Shown piece by piece: positions 15,809 through 24,641 of a stretch of DNA of 64,000 nucleotides. Origin of the DNA: JAGVSZ01 sp035456405 (GTDB lineage: Bacteria > Pseudomonadota > Gammaproteobacteria > Burkholderiales > SG8-39); NCBI GenBank assembly GCA_035456405.1, contig DATIDG010000049.1, forward strand, positions 189,206 to 253,205, written 5' to 3'. A program made the translations under genes and the position numbers. How positions within the stretch are numbered: the stretch's first letter is position 1; every line of letters begins with the position of its first letter. The notes beneath the pieces were generated by a model that worked only from the letters and a program-made list of their open reading frames with translations, was not told the DNA's origin and did no database searches.

Positions 15809-17106
15809 CGGTCCGGCTTGTCCATGCCGATCAGGTGGAGCGAGTCGCCCTGGCGCTGGTTGTACAGGTGGCGCTTGCGGACTAGCATCATCGAGCCGCT
15901 CACGAACAGGCCGAAGAGCACGATGATGGTGAAGACGGAAAATTCGACCCTGATCATGACCGCGTAGAGCGCGAGCATGACGAGGATCGACAAATTCTCG
16001 TTGAAATTCTGCACCGCGATCGAGTGGCCGGCTCCCATCAGGATGTGACCGCGGTGCTGGAGCAGGGCGTTCATAGGGACGACGAAGAAGCCGGCGAGGC
16101 CGCCGACGGCCACGAGCAGCGGGATCGCGACCCAGAGATCGCGCACGAAGTTCATCCCGATGACGATCACGCCCATCGCGATGCCGACCGGCAGCACGCT
16201 CACCGCCTGCCGGAGTGATATGTAGCGGGCCGCGGCCACCGCACCCGCCGCGATGCCGACGGCGGTGATGCCCTGCAGGGCGGTGGCCTTCGAGAGCGGA
16301 TAGCCGAGCGCCGCCCTCGCCCATTCGAGCACGATGAACTGGAGCGTGGCGCCCGCGCCCCAGAAGAGCGTCGTGGTCGCGAGCGAGATCTGCCCGAGCT
16401 TGTCCTTCCAGAGCAGGTTGTTGCAGTGGGCGAAATCGCGGATGAGGTAGAACGGGTTCTTCTTGGGGAGGTGATGGTCCACCCCGGTGTCGGGAATGAA
16501 CAGATTGAATATCGCCGCGACGACGTAGCCGAGGACGATTATGGCGACGGCTGCCTCGCCCGGCGTGTCGACGTGGGTGTCGATACGCGGCAGGTCGATC
16601 GCGAGCAGCTCGCGCGACACCGTCTCGCTCACCAGCACGCCGCCGGCGAGCGTGCCGAGAATGATCGAGCCGACGGTGAGGCCCTCGATCCAGCCGTTCG
16701 CCGCGACGAGCTGGCTCGGCGGCAGCAGCTCGGTCAGGATGCCGTACTTGGCGGGCGAGTATGCGGCGGCGCCGAGCCCGACGACGGCGTAGGCGATCAG
16801 CACCGTGAGGAACTCGTCGACTCCCGAAGGCGTGAGCTGCGCGTAGAAGAACATCATCAGGCAGCCGGCCACCTTGATCATGTTGGTGATGAACATGACC
16901 CGGCCCTTGGGCATCGAGTCGGCGAACGCGCCGACGAACGCCGCGAGGGCGACGTACGAGATGGTGAAGAAGAACTTCAGGAGCGGCACCATCCACGGCG
17001 GGCCGCTGAGTTGCGCGAGCAGCTGGATCGCGGCGATCAGGAGCGCGTTGTCGGCGAGCGACGAGAAGAACTGCGCCGCCATGATCGTGTAGAAGCCGCG
17101 CTTCAT
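15805..17106 (-). CDS. lplT: Lysophospholipid transporter LplT (MFS)
   Basis: A 433-aa major facilitator superfamily protein with about twelve hydrophobic segments. LplT flips lysophosphatidylethanolamine and related lysolipids inward across the cytoplasmic membrane for re-acylation. Family features include the N-terminus MKRGFYTIMAAQFFSSLADNA, PAKYGILTELLPPSQLVAANG (the motif after TM4) and VPMNALLQHRGH. Unlike E. coli there is no adjacent acyltransferase (aas). In many betaproteobacteria lplT sits beside alr; here alr is about 3 kb away with LysR and unknown genes between. Confidence 0.93.
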   Translation of the reverse strand: MKRGFYTIMAAQFFSSLADNALLIAAIQLLAQLSGPPWMVPLLKFFFTISYVALAAFVGAFADSMPKGRVMFITNMIKVAGCLMMFFYAQLTPSGVDEFLTVLIAYAVVGLGAAAYSPAKYGILTELLPPSQLVAANGWIEGLTVGSIILGTLAGGVLVSETVSRELLAIDLPRIDTHVDTPGEAAVAIIVLGYVVAAIFNLFIPDTGVDHHLPKKNPFYLIRDFAHCNNLLWKDKLGQISLATTTLFWGAGATLQFIVLEWARAALGYPLSKATALQGITAVGIAAGAVAAARYISLRQAVSVLPVGIAMGVIVIGMNFVRDLWVAIPLLVAVGGLAGFFVVPMNALLQHRGHILMGAGHSIAVQNFNENLSILVMLALYAVMIRVEFSVFTIIVLFGLFVSGSMMLVRKRHLYNQRQGDSLHLIGMDKPDR

Positions 17107-17158
17107 CGGGCAATCCAGGCGAAGCGGTGCGCGAGCGGGGTGAAGGCCGGCGCGCGAG

Positions 17159-17644
17159 TCACCGCGCGTCGGGCTCGGCGGGGGCGGACCCGCTCCGGTC
17201 GGGTCCCCGGGCGAGCTCGCGCAGCAGTCGCTCCTGCTCGGCGAACGAGGGCGCGCGGCCGCCCGGCTCGTCGATCGCGCGGCCGGTGTAGCCCGCGGGC
17301 GGGGCCTCGCCCCCCAGAAAGACGTCCCGGCGTATGCGCTTGTTGAGCCGGGTGACACGTCGGTCGATCCACCACGCGTCGTACGCGGCGGCCGCGAGCA
17401 TCGCCAATCCGAGCCCGGCCGCCAGCTGCAGGCTCCAGACCGCGGCGGCGACGGTAACGAGGGACGCCGCTCGCCAGAGCCAGGCGCCAAGCCGGTCGTC
17501 GAGGTAGGCTCGGTGCAGTCCGAGCGGTGCGACCAGGAGCAGGGCCCATGCACGACCGCGGCGCTTCAGGCGGCCGGCGAGCTCCAGGTTCGTGCGCTGC
17601 AGGCCGGCCCCCCCGAGGTCAAGCCGTTTCCAAGCCTCGCTCAA
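17159..17644 (-). CDS. TM2-like small membrane protein
   Basis: About 161 aa if the TTG at 17644 is the start, which is weakly supported. A basic N-terminal region precedes two hydrophobic segments (AWALLLVAPLGLHRAYL and LVTVAAAVWSLQLAAGLGLAMLAAA). The G-L-H-R-A-Y-L pattern resembles the TM2 domain (LxGxHxFYLG). The C-terminal 60 residues are charged and Pro/Gly-rich (NKRIRRDVFLGGEAPPAGYTG). It lies 52 bp upstream of lplT on the same strand and could be co-transcribed. Function unknown. Confidence 0.55.
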   Translation of the reverse strand: MSEAWKRLDLGGAGLQRTNLELAGRLKRRGRAWALLLVAPLGLHRAYLDDRLGAWLWRAASLVTVAAAVWSLQLAAGLGLAMLAAAAYDAWWIDRRVTRLNKRIRRDVFLGGEAPPAGYTGRAIDEPGGRAPSFAEQERLLRELARGPDRSGSAPAEPDAR

Positions 17645-17759
17645 GGCGCCGTCGGCCGCGAAATCGGCTTGCGGCCGCCATAAGTTTGGTTCATGGAGCG
17701 ATTTATGATTGAATAGCGCGCGGAGGATAGCACACGCCCTTATCGCCGAAACGGACCCG

Positions 17760-18662
17760 ATGGCCGATCGCCGACTCCAGGTCTTTCACGCCGTGGCGAA
17801 GCAGATGAGCTTCACCAAGGCAGCCGAGACGTTGTTCATGACGCAGCCCGCGGTGACCTTCCAGATCAAACAGCTGGAGGAGCACTTCAACACGCGCCTG
17901 TTCGAGCGCGGACACGGCCGGATCGCGCTCACTCCGGCCGGCGAGATCGTCCTGGAGTACGCGGAGCGCATCCTCGCGCTCTCGACGGAGCTCGAGACGC
18001 GACTGCGGGAGATGACGGGGCGCCTCTCGGGGCCGCTTCTCATCGGCGCGAGCACGACGATCGCCGAGTTTCTCCTGCCGCGCGTCCTCGGCGAGTTCAA
18101 GTCGCAGCATCCCGAGGTGCAGCCGAAGCTGGTCGTGGGCAACTCCGAGGCGATCGAGAACCGGGTCGCAGAGCACACGCTCGACATCGGTCTCATCGAG
18201 GCGCCATCGCACTTGCCGTCCCTGCTCACGGAGATGTGCTGTGAGGACGAGCTGCAGGTCGTCGTGGCGCCGAACCATCCCCTCGCGAAGGCGAAGAGCG
18301 TGCAACCCAAGCAGCTGCTCGCGTACCCGTACGTCAGCCGTGAGAGCGGCTCGGGCACGCGCGAGTTCACCGACCTCTACTTCCGCAAGGGCGGCGTGAA
18401 CCCCGCCGAGCTGAAGGTCGTCATGGAGCTGGGGAGCCCCGAGGCGCTCAAGGGCGTGGCCGAAACGGGGCTCGGCTTCGCGATCCTCTCCAAGGCTGCA
18501 GTCGCGAAGGAGCAGAAGCTCGGCGAACTCGTCGCAATTCCCCTCGCGCCCAAGCTGCTCCGGTCGCTTTCGCTCGTCTACCCCAAGCAGAAGTTCCGCT
18601 CCCGGCTCGTCAACACGTTCGTGTCGTTCGCCCAGACGCGGCTGAAGGACGCAGTGCTGTAA
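17760..18662 (+). CDS. LysR-family transcriptional regulator (CysL/YeiE-like)
   Basis: A 300-aa LysR regulator starting at the ATG at 17760. The winged HTH at residues 1-60 has RLQVFHAVAKQMSFTKAAETL and the recognition helix TQPAVTFQIKQLE. The periplasmic-binding-protein-like effector domain spans about 88-295 (GPLLIGASTTIAEFLLP, and VSRESGSGTREF in the hinge). The effector subfamily looks like the CysL/YeiE branch, which responds to sulfur or nitrogen status, but the ligand is not evident. No obvious target operon adjoins; the divergent TM2-like gene is a possible target. Confidence 0.9.
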   Translation: MADRRLQVFHAVAKQMSFTKAAETLFMTQPAVTFQIKQLEEHFNTRLFERGHGRIALTPAGEIVLEYAERILALSTELETRLREMTGRLSGPLLIGASTTIAEFLLPRVLGEFKSQHPEVQPKLVVGNSEAIENRVAEHTLDIGLIEAPSHLPSLLTEMCCEDELQVVVAPNHPLAKAKSVQPKQLLAYPYVSRESGSGTREFTDLYFRKGGVNPAELKVVMELGSPEALKGVAETGLGFAILSKAAVAKEQKLGELVAIPLAPKLLRSLSLVYPKQKFRSRLVNTFVSFAQTRLKDAVL

Positions 18663-18838
18663 TCGTCGCGGCGCGCGGGAAACCGGAAAAGACCGCGTGC
18701 CGACGTGCGCGCTGTCCGGCGTCGGCGTGGGGTTCCGCGTCTGACCGGGAGCGATCGTCGGCGTTTCCGGCGCGGGGTCGCCCTCGCGGCTCGTGCTAGC
18801 ATCGCCACGCAGGCGTTGCTGCCATTCCGCGCACGGCG

Positions 18839-19588
18839 ATGGTCCGTTTCCTCGCGATCCAGCACACGTTCTCGGAGTTCTTCGGCGCCCTCGAGCCCCG
18901 GTTCGAGGCGCGCGACATCGCATTCACCTACCTGCGGCCGGTGACTGGCCAGGACGTGACCGCGGCGGCGGGCCAGTTCGACTGCCTGTGGCTGCTCGGT
19001 GGCGCGCACCCCGTGGCCGACCGTGAGCACTGCCCGTGGATCGAAGATGAACTGCGGCTCGTGACGGCCTTCGCCAGATCGCGCCGGCCGGTCGTCGGGC
19101 TGGGGTTCGGCGCGCACGTCATCGCGGTCGCGCACGGCGGCGCACCGCGCATGGATCCGGAGCACGATGCCTATTGGACGACCGCGCATGCAACCGAAGC
19201 CGGCCGCGACGATCCGCTCGCGCGGGCCGTCGACGGGCGGCGGGTGCTCGTCATGACAAACGGCGGCGTCGACCTTCCGTCCGGCCTGGCGCCGGTCGTC
19301 GTGGACGAGCGGGGGCGCTGGATTGCGATCCGGCCGACGCCGCTCGCATACGGGCTCACATTCCGGCCCGAGCTGAAGCCCGGCATGATCGAGGACATGA
19401 TCATGGAGGACGATCGTCCGGTGCCGGAGAACATCGGTGCGCTGCTCGACGAGGCGCGCGTGCGCTGGGACGAAACGCAGGAGACGACCGCGCGCGTGAT
19501 CGCGGCGCTGGTCGAGGCGCTCGATCTCATGCAGGAGCGGCGGAAGATGCCGGTGTTCGGCCTCCGGCCGGTGAAGGAGGAGGGGTGA
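18839..19588 (+). CDS. Class I glutamine amidotransferase-like protein lacking catalytic Cys and His
   Basis: A 249-aa protein with the GATase class I fold: a first-strand FLAIQHT, the loop LLGGAHPVADREHCPWIEDEL, and the nucleophile-elbow region RPVVGLGFGAHVIAVAHGG. In active GATases the elbow reads G-x-C-x-G; here the Cys position is Gly89. The C-terminal catalytic His-x-Pro-Glu is FRPE, with Arg replacing His. It should therefore not hydrolyse glutamine. The last 60 residues form an added helical region. A 116-aa unknown gene overlaps its stop (GTGA), implying a stable partnership. Upstream, 18663-18838 holds no recognised site. Confidence 0.8.
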   Translation: MVRFLAIQHTFSEFFGALEPRFEARDIAFTYLRPVTGQDVTAAAGQFDCLWLLGGAHPVADREHCPWIEDELRLVTAFARSRRPVVGLGFGAHVIAVAHGGAPRMDPEHDAYWTTAHATEAGRDDPLARAVDGRRVLVMTNGGVDLPSGLAPVVVDERGRWIAIRPTPLAYGLTFRPELKPGMIEDMIMEDDRPVPENIGALLDEARVRWDETQETTARVIAALVEALDLMQERRKMPVFGLRPVKEEG

Positions 19589-19935
19589 AAGGGGAACGGC
19601 GCGCGGCGCACGACGGTCGGCTGCTCGCCCTCTGGCGCAACCTGGACTGGGAGCGGCGCGCGGTGCTCCTCGAGTTCGCGGAGTTTCTCGCCGCGCGATC
19701 GGCGGCGCCACCCTCGGCGCGCGTCGTCACGCTGCGCCCGGAGCACGAGAGCGTCGTGCGCGCGGTGCGGCGTCTGAACGGGAGCTATCCGATGCTCGAC
19801 CGCGCGAAACTGCTGCAGCCGGTCGGCGATCTCCTGTCGCAGCATCTCGTCGACGGCCGGGCCGCGGCAGGCGTGATCGACGAGCTTGAGGCGCTGTACG
19901 CCGCCGCCTACGCGTCGTGCGCGAAAACGCGGTAG
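19585..19935 (+). CDS. Uncharacterised 116-aa helical protein coupled to the GATase-like gene
   Basis: Starts at the GTG at 19585, overlapping the previous stop by 4 bp. The soluble, Arg/Ala-rich protein is probably all-helical, with LLALWRNLDWERRAVLLEFAEFLAAR followed by a short strand (RVVTLRPEH) and SVVRAVRRLNGSYPMLDRAKLLQPVGDLL. The pattern of an aromatic-rich helix plus SYPML is conserved-looking, but I cannot name the family. Translational coupling suggests that it forms a complex with the pseudo-amidotransferase. Confidence 0.65.
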   Translation: MKGERRAAHDGRLLALWRNLDWERRAVLLEFAEFLAARSAAPPSARVVTLRPEHESVVRAVRRLNGSYPMLDRAKLLQPVGDLLSQHLVDGRAAAGVIDELEALYAAAYASCAKTR

Positions 19936-20011
19936 ACGGTCGGTCACAGGCTCACCGGGTGGGCCACGCACCCCGGTTAACATCTGCATCTGACGGCCAC
20001 TCCCCCGCACC

Positions 20012-21082
20012 ATGCCTCGCCCCATCCGAGCAACGTTCGATCTCGCCGCGCTGGCGCAGAACCTCGGCGTCGCCCGAGCGCGCGGGGGGAAGGCGCGGAT
20101 CTGGGCCGTCGTGAAAGCGAACGCCTACGGCCACGGTCTGCTGCGCGCGGTGCGCGCGCTCGCCGCCGCGGACGGCTTCGCGCTCCTCGACTTCGACGAG
20201 GCCGTGCGCCTGCGCGACGCGGGCGTGCGAAAGCCGATCCTGCTGTTCGAGGGATTCTTCGCCCCTGCGGACCTCGAGACGGCAGCCGCGCATTTACTTT
20301 GGCCGGTGATCCACTCGCGCGAACAGATCGCGATGCTCGAGTCGGCGCGGCTGCCTGAGCGGCTGGCGGTGTTCCTCAAGGTGAACACCGGCATGAACCG
20401 GCTCGGGATCGACGTCGGCGAGGTGCGGCCGTGCCTCGAGCGCCTCGCGGCGAGCGGAAAGGTCGCCGACATCACGCTGATGACGCACTTCGCCGATGCC
20501 GACGGCCCGGCCGGCGTGGCCGAGCAGGTCGCGCGTTTCGAGTCGGCCGCCCGCGGTCTGTCGCTGCCGCGCAGCCTCGCCAACTCGGCCGCGCTGCTGC
20601 GTTTTCCGCAGACGGCTGCGGACTGGGCGAGACCGGGGATCATGCTCTACGGCTGCTCGCCGTTCCCCGACGAACCGGCGCAGGCGCTCGGCCTCGCCCC
20701 GGTGATGACGCTCGCGAGCGAGCTGATCGCCGTCCGCCAGCTCGCCCGAGGCGACAGCGTCGGGTACGGCGCCACCTTCACCGCCGACCGTGCCATGCGC
20801 ATCGGCGTCGTCGCCTGCGGCTATGCAGACGGCTATCCCCGCCACGCACCCACGGGCACGCCCGTCGTCGTCGCGGGGAAGCGGACGCGCACTGTCGGCC
20901 GCGTCTCAATGGACATGATCACCGTCGATCTCGAAGGGATCCCGGCGGCCGGCATCGGCACGCCGGTCACGCTCTGGGGCGAAGGGCTGTCCTGCGACGA
21001 GGTCGCGGCGGCGGCGGGGACAGTCAGCTACGAGTTGCTGTGCGCGCTCGCATCACGGGTGCCCCAGGCGGAGCGCACGTAG
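20012..21082 (+). CDS. alr: Alanine racemase
   Basis: A 356-aa PLP enzyme interconverting L- and D-alanine for peptidoglycan. The PLP lysine is Lys35 in VVKANAYGHG, and the second catalytic base Tyr252 lies in SVGYGATF at the start of the C-terminal beta-domain. KVNTGMNRLG and RPGIMLYG are also present. Length is typical. radA follows 2 bp after the stop, the usual alr-radA arrangement. Confidence 0.96.
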   Translation: MPRPIRATFDLAALAQNLGVARARGGKARIWAVVKANAYGHGLLRAVRALAAADGFALLDFDEAVRLRDAGVRKPILLFEGFFAPADLETAAAHLLWPVIHSREQIAMLESARLPERLAVFLKVNTGMNRLGIDVGEVRPCLERLAASGKVADITLMTHFADADGPAGVAEQVARFESAARGLSLPRSLANSAALLRFPQTAADWARPGIMLYGCSPFPDEPAQALGLAPVMTLASELIAVRQLARGDSVGYGATFTADRAMRIGVVACGYADGYPRHAPTGTPVVVAGKRTRTVGRVSMDMITVDLEGIPAAGIGTPVTLWGEGLSCDEVAAAAGTVSYELLCALASRVPQAERT

Positions 21083-21084
21083 GG

Positions 21085-22437
21085 ATGGCCAAGGCGAAGT
21101 CCGTCTACGTCTGCGGCGAGTGCGGCGGGGCGTCCACCAAGTGGCAGGGACAGTGCGCCCACTGCGGCGCATGGAACTCGCTGCTCGAGACCGCAGCCGA
21201 GAGGCCCGCCCAACACCGCTTCAGCGGCGGCGCGAAGGCGTCGGCGCTGACGCCGCTTGCGCGCATCACCGCGAAGGAAGCCGCCCGGATGCCGACCGGC
21301 GTGACGGAGTTCGATCGCGCGCTCGGCGGGGGGCTGGTGACCGGGCAGGTGGTGCTGATCGGCGGCGACCCCGGGATCGGCAAGTCGACGCTGCTCCTCC
21401 AGGCGCTCGCCTGGATGAGCGCGTCGCGCAAGGCGATCTACGTCACCGGCGAGGAGTCGGCGGAGCAGACGGCGCTGCGCGCGCAGCGGCTCCAGGTCGA
21501 CACGGCAAGCGTGCATGTTCTCGCGGAGATCCAGCTCGAGCGGATCGCGGCGACGCTCGAGGCCGAGAAGCCCGAGGTCGCGGTGATCGATTCGATCCAG
21601 ACGCTGTACTCGGATGCGTTGACCTCCGCGCCGGGGTCCGTCGCGCAGGTCCGGGAGTGCGCCGCACAGCTCACGCGCGTCGCGAAGGGCATCGGCATTG
21701 CGCTCGTGTTCGTCGGTCATGTCACCAAGGAGGGGGCGCTCGCCGGGCCGCGCGTGCTGGAGCACATCGTCGACACGGTGCTCTACTTCGAGGGCGATCC
21801 GAACTCGAGCTTCCGGCTGATCCGGGCGTTCAAGAACCGCTTCGGCCCGGTGAACGAGCTCGGTGTATTCGCGATGACCGAAAAGGGGCTGCGCGGCGTC
21901 ACCAACCCGTCCGCGCTCTTCCTTTCCCAGCATCGCGAGCCGGTGCCGGGGTCGTGCATCCTCGTCACCAACGAGGGGACGCGGCCCTTGCTGGTCGAGG
22001 TGCAGGCGCTCGTCGACGGCGCGCAGGGCATGAATCCGCGCCGGCTCGCGCAGGGGCTCGACCAGAGCCGCCTGGCGATGCTCCTCGCCGTGCTCCACCG
22101 CCACGCGGGCATCGCGTGCCACGACCAGGACGTCTTCGTGAATGCGGTGGGCGGCGTGCGCATCGGCGAGCCGGCGGCGGATCTCGCCGTGCTGCTGGCA
22201 ATCGTGTCCAGCTTCCGCGGACGCCCGCTGCCGGAGAAGCTCGTCGTGTTCGGGGAGATCGGGCTTGCAGGGGAGGTCCGGCCGGCGCCGCGCGGCCAGG
22301 AGCGCCTGCGCGAAGCGGCGAAGCTCGGCTTCCGGAGGGCGCTCATCCCGAAGGCGAACGCACCCCGGCAGCCCGTAGAAGGCATTGAAGTGACCGCGGT
22401 CGAGCGGCTTGCCGACGCGGTCGCCGCGATTCAGTGA
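21085..22437 (+). CDS. radA: DNA repair protein RadA
   Basis: A 450-aa RecA-related branch-migration ATPase. The N-terminal zinc finger has Cys10, Cys13, Cys24 and Cys27. The Walker A sequence GGDPGIGKST is at about 93-101, and the RadA-specific KNRFG motif (AFKNRFGPVNELGVF) is present. The C-terminal Lon-protease-like domain (from about 280) lacks the protease dyad, as is usual for RadA. The ATG at 21085 follows alr by 2 bp. A 34-bp perfect palindrome lies just downstream. Confidence 0.96.
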   Translation: MAKAKSVYVCGECGGASTKWQGQCAHCGAWNSLLETAAERPAQHRFSGGAKASALTPLARITAKEAARMPTGVTEFDRALGGGLVTGQVVLIGGDPGIGKSTLLLQALAWMSASRKAIYVTGEESAEQTALRAQRLQVDTASVHVLAEIQLERIAATLEAEKPEVAVIDSIQTLYSDALTSAPGSVAQVRECAAQLTRVAKGIGIALVFVGHVTKEGALAGPRVLEHIVDTVLYFEGDPNSSFRLIRAFKNRFGPVNELGVFAMTEKGLRGVTNPSALFLSQHREPVPGSCILVTNEGTRPLLVEVQALVDGAQGMNPRRLAQGLDQSRLAMLLAVLHRHAGIACHDQDVFVNAVGGVRIGEPAADLAVLLAIVSSFRGRPLPEKLVVFGEIGLAGEVRPAPRGQERLREAAKLGFRRALIPKANAPRQPVEGIEVTAVERLADAVAAIQ

Positions 22438-22472
22438 CGCGACGATAGAGTCGGGGCGCACCGCTGAGAGGT

Positions 22473-22506
22473 GCCACCGGCTTCGCCGGCCGGCGAAGCC
22501 GGTGGC
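22473..22506. terminator. 34-bp perfect palindrome between convergent radA and hpnE
   Basis: The arm GCCACCGGCTTCGCCGG (22473-22489) is followed immediately by its exact reverse complement (22490-22506). As RNA it would form a long GC hairpin on either strand; the centre CCGGCCGG can open as a small loop. The position between two converging genes fits a bidirectional terminator, although no U-tract follows on either side. A dispersed REP-type palindrome is an alternative. Confidence 0.6.
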
Positions 22507-22530
22507 GGCAGGGCTGAACGGGCCTTTGAG

Positions 22531-23811
22531 TCAGCGCGCTAGCGCGAGCCCCGCAGCGGCGACGCCGCTGCGCACGGCCGACTCGAGCGTGGCCGGATAG
22601 TCGCTCTCCGTATAGTCGCCGGCGAGGAACAACCCGTCGACCGGCGTGGTGATCGACGGGCGAACGAGGCCGGGGCGGCAGCTGAACGTCGCGCGCTTCT
22701 CGGCGATCACGCGCGACCAGCGCGGCACGGGAAGCGTCGGCACTCCCGCGGAAAGTTCGGCGTGGATCGCCGCGGCGAGATCGGGATGGGCGAGCGCCTG
22801 GTGGCGCCCCGAGGCGCTGAGCACGCCTGCGACGAGCCCGCGGTGGCCGGAGAGGGCGCCGCGGTCGAACGCCCACTGAAGCAGGCCGCCCGTGAATCCG
22901 AGCATCGGAAACGGCAGTGCCACTGCTTCAGGGTACTGGAGGTACACCGTATAAATCGGTTCGTGCTCGAGCAAGCCGATCTGGGCGGCCACGCTTCTCA
23001 GCTGCGGAGTCGACGCGAGAAGCGAGCCGGCATGCTGCGGCCCGGCCGCGACGATGACGCGGTCGAACGGTTGCGGGTCGGGATCGAGCTGGAACCTTCC
23101 CGCGCTGCCGTCGACAAGGCGAACCGGTGCGCCGAGCCGGACCTCGCCGCCGCGATTCGCGACGAACCGCGCCGCCGGTTCGGGGAACACCGCGCCGAGA
23201 TCGATCCGCGGCAGGAGCAGGTCGCTGGCCGGTCGCGGGCCGCCGAGCGTATCGCGGAGCACGTTGACGAACACCCGGGCGGAGGCGTGATCGGCCGGCG
23301 TGTTGAGGGCCGACACGCAGAGCGGCTCCCAGAGCAAATCGCGCAACGCGCTCGTCTGGCCGCGGTTCGCCAACAGCGCGGCGACGGTGTCGTCCTGCGC
23401 CAACCTGAATCCGTCGTTGCGCAGGCGATGCATGAACGCCGCAGCCCGCAGTCGGTCGGCGAGCGATAGACCACGCGCAGCGAGCAGGCCGACGACGAGA
23501 TGCAGCGGCGCGGGCAACGGCGCGGCTTTCAGGTGGAAGCCGGTCGCAGTCCGCAACTCGAGTGGCAATCGCATCAAGCCCGCGCCGGGGTCGATGCCGA
23601 CGGCCCGCATCATTCGCAGCGTCTCAGTGTACGCGCCGACAAGGATGTGCTGGCCGTTGTCGAGATCCGCGTCGTCGAGCGTGACGCGGCGTGCGCGTCC
23701 GCCGAGCTGCCGCGACGCCTCGAACACGACGACCCGCGCGCCCCGCCCGGCGAGCGTGACCGCCGCGGACAAGCCGGCCCAGCCGGCGCCGATCACCGCC
23801 ACCCGGATCAC
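22531..23811 (-). CDS. hpnE: Hydroxysqualene dehydroxylase HpnE
   Basis: A 426-aa FAD-dependent amine-oxidase-fold protein that reduces hydroxysqualene to squalene, the third step of the bacterial HpnCDE route. The Rossmann dinucleotide motif VIGAGWAGLSAAV is at the N-terminus, followed by the FAD-ribose acidic residue VVFEAS and the GGRARR motif. The C-terminal FAD segment is GLFLAGDYTESDYPATLE. I chose the GTG at 23811 because it overlaps the hpnD stop (GTGA) and places the FAD motif at the start; an upstream in-frame GTG at 23841 would add ten residues. Confidence 0.93.
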   Translation of the reverse strand: MIRVAVIGAGWAGLSAAVTLAGRGARVVVFEASRQLGGRARRVTLDDADLDNGQHILVGAYTETLRMMRAVGIDPGAGLMRLPLELRTATGFHLKAAPLPAPLHLVVGLLAARGLSLADRLRAAAFMHRLRNDGFRLAQDDTVAALLANRGQTSALRDLLWEPLCVSALNTPADHASARVFVNVLRDTLGGPRPASDLLLPRIDLGAVFPEPAARFVANRGGEVRLGAPVRLVDGSAGRFQLDPDPQPFDRVIVAAGPQHAGSLLASTPQLRSVAAQIGLLEHEPIYTVYLQYPEAVALPFPMLGFTGGLLQWAFDRGALSGHRGLVAGVLSASGRHQALAHPDLAAAIHAELSAGVPTLPVPRWSRVIAEKRATFSCRPGLVRPSITTPVDGLFLAGDYTESDYPATLESAVRSGVAAAGLALAR

Positions 23812-24641
23812 ACGGTGATCCAGGTCTTCCAGGCGATCCACAGCTTGCGGAGCGGCGTGAGCGCGACGCGGTGCTCGAGGACGCGATGTCCGTCGCTCCG
23901 GATCTCGCCGAGAAGCGTGCGATAGATGGCCGCCATCACCAGCCCGGGCCGCTGCGCGCGCCGGTCCTCCGCCGGGAGCAGGGCGAGCGCTTTAGTGTAG
24001 GCCCCTTCGGCACGCTTGACCTCGAACGCCATTAGCCGTGCGAAAGCGTCGGTGTGCCGCCGGTTCAGGATGTCGCTCGCGGACACCCCGAAGCGCGCCA
24101 GGTCCTCGAGCGGCAGGTAGATGCGATTCTTTCGCGCATCCTCGCCGACGTCACGGACGATGTTGGTGAGCTGGAATGCCGTGCCGAGCGCCTGCGCGTA
24201 CTCGAGCGTGCGCGGATTCCTGTAGCCGAAGATGCCCGCGGCCAGCAACCCGACGACGCCGGCAACGTGATAGCAGTAGCGCTCCAGCGCGGCGAGGTCG
24301 GGATAGCGCGACTGACGCAGGTCCATTTCCATGCCGTCGATGATCTCGCCGAGCCGCTCGCGCGAGATGCCGAAGGTGCGGGCGACCGGCGCGAGCGCCT
24401 GCGTCACCGGGTGTTGCGGCTGGCCCGCCTCGAGGGTGGCGATCTCCTGCCGCCACCACGCCAGCTTCGCGGCGGCCACGCCGGGATCGGTGCACTCGTC
24501 GACGACGTCATCCACTTCACGGCAGAACGCGTACAGGGCATTGATCGCGCGCCGCCGCTCCGGCGGGAGGAACAGGAAGGAATAGTAGAAGCTTGAGCCG
24601 CTCTGGGCTGCCCTGCGCTGGCAGTACTCGTCGGGAGTCAT
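23808..24641 (-). CDS. hpnD: Presqualene diphosphate synthase HpnD
   Basis: A 277-aa trans-isoprenyl diphosphate condensing enzyme (squalene/phytoene synthase family) joining two farnesyl diphosphates to presqualene diphosphate. The two Asp-rich metal motifs are CREVDDVVDE (about 48-57) and NIVRDVGEDARKNRIYLP (about 160-177), and the YCYHVAGVVG helix between them is typical. The ATG at 24641 overlaps the hpnC stop (ATGA), so all three hpn genes are translationally coupled. Confidence 0.95.
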   Translation of the reverse strand: MTPDEYCQRRAAQSGSSFYYSFLFLPPERRRAINALYAFCREVDDVVDECTDPGVAAAKLAWWRQEIATLEAGQPQHPVTQALAPVARTFGISRERLGEIIDGMEMDLRQSRYPDLAALERYCYHVAGVVGLLAAGIFGYRNPRTLEYAQALGTAFQLTNIVRDVGEDARKNRIYLPLEDLARFGVSASDILNRRHTDAFARLMAFEVKRAEGAYTKALALLPAEDRRAQRPGLVMAAIYRTLLGEIRSDGHRVLEHRVALTPLRKLWIAWKTWITV

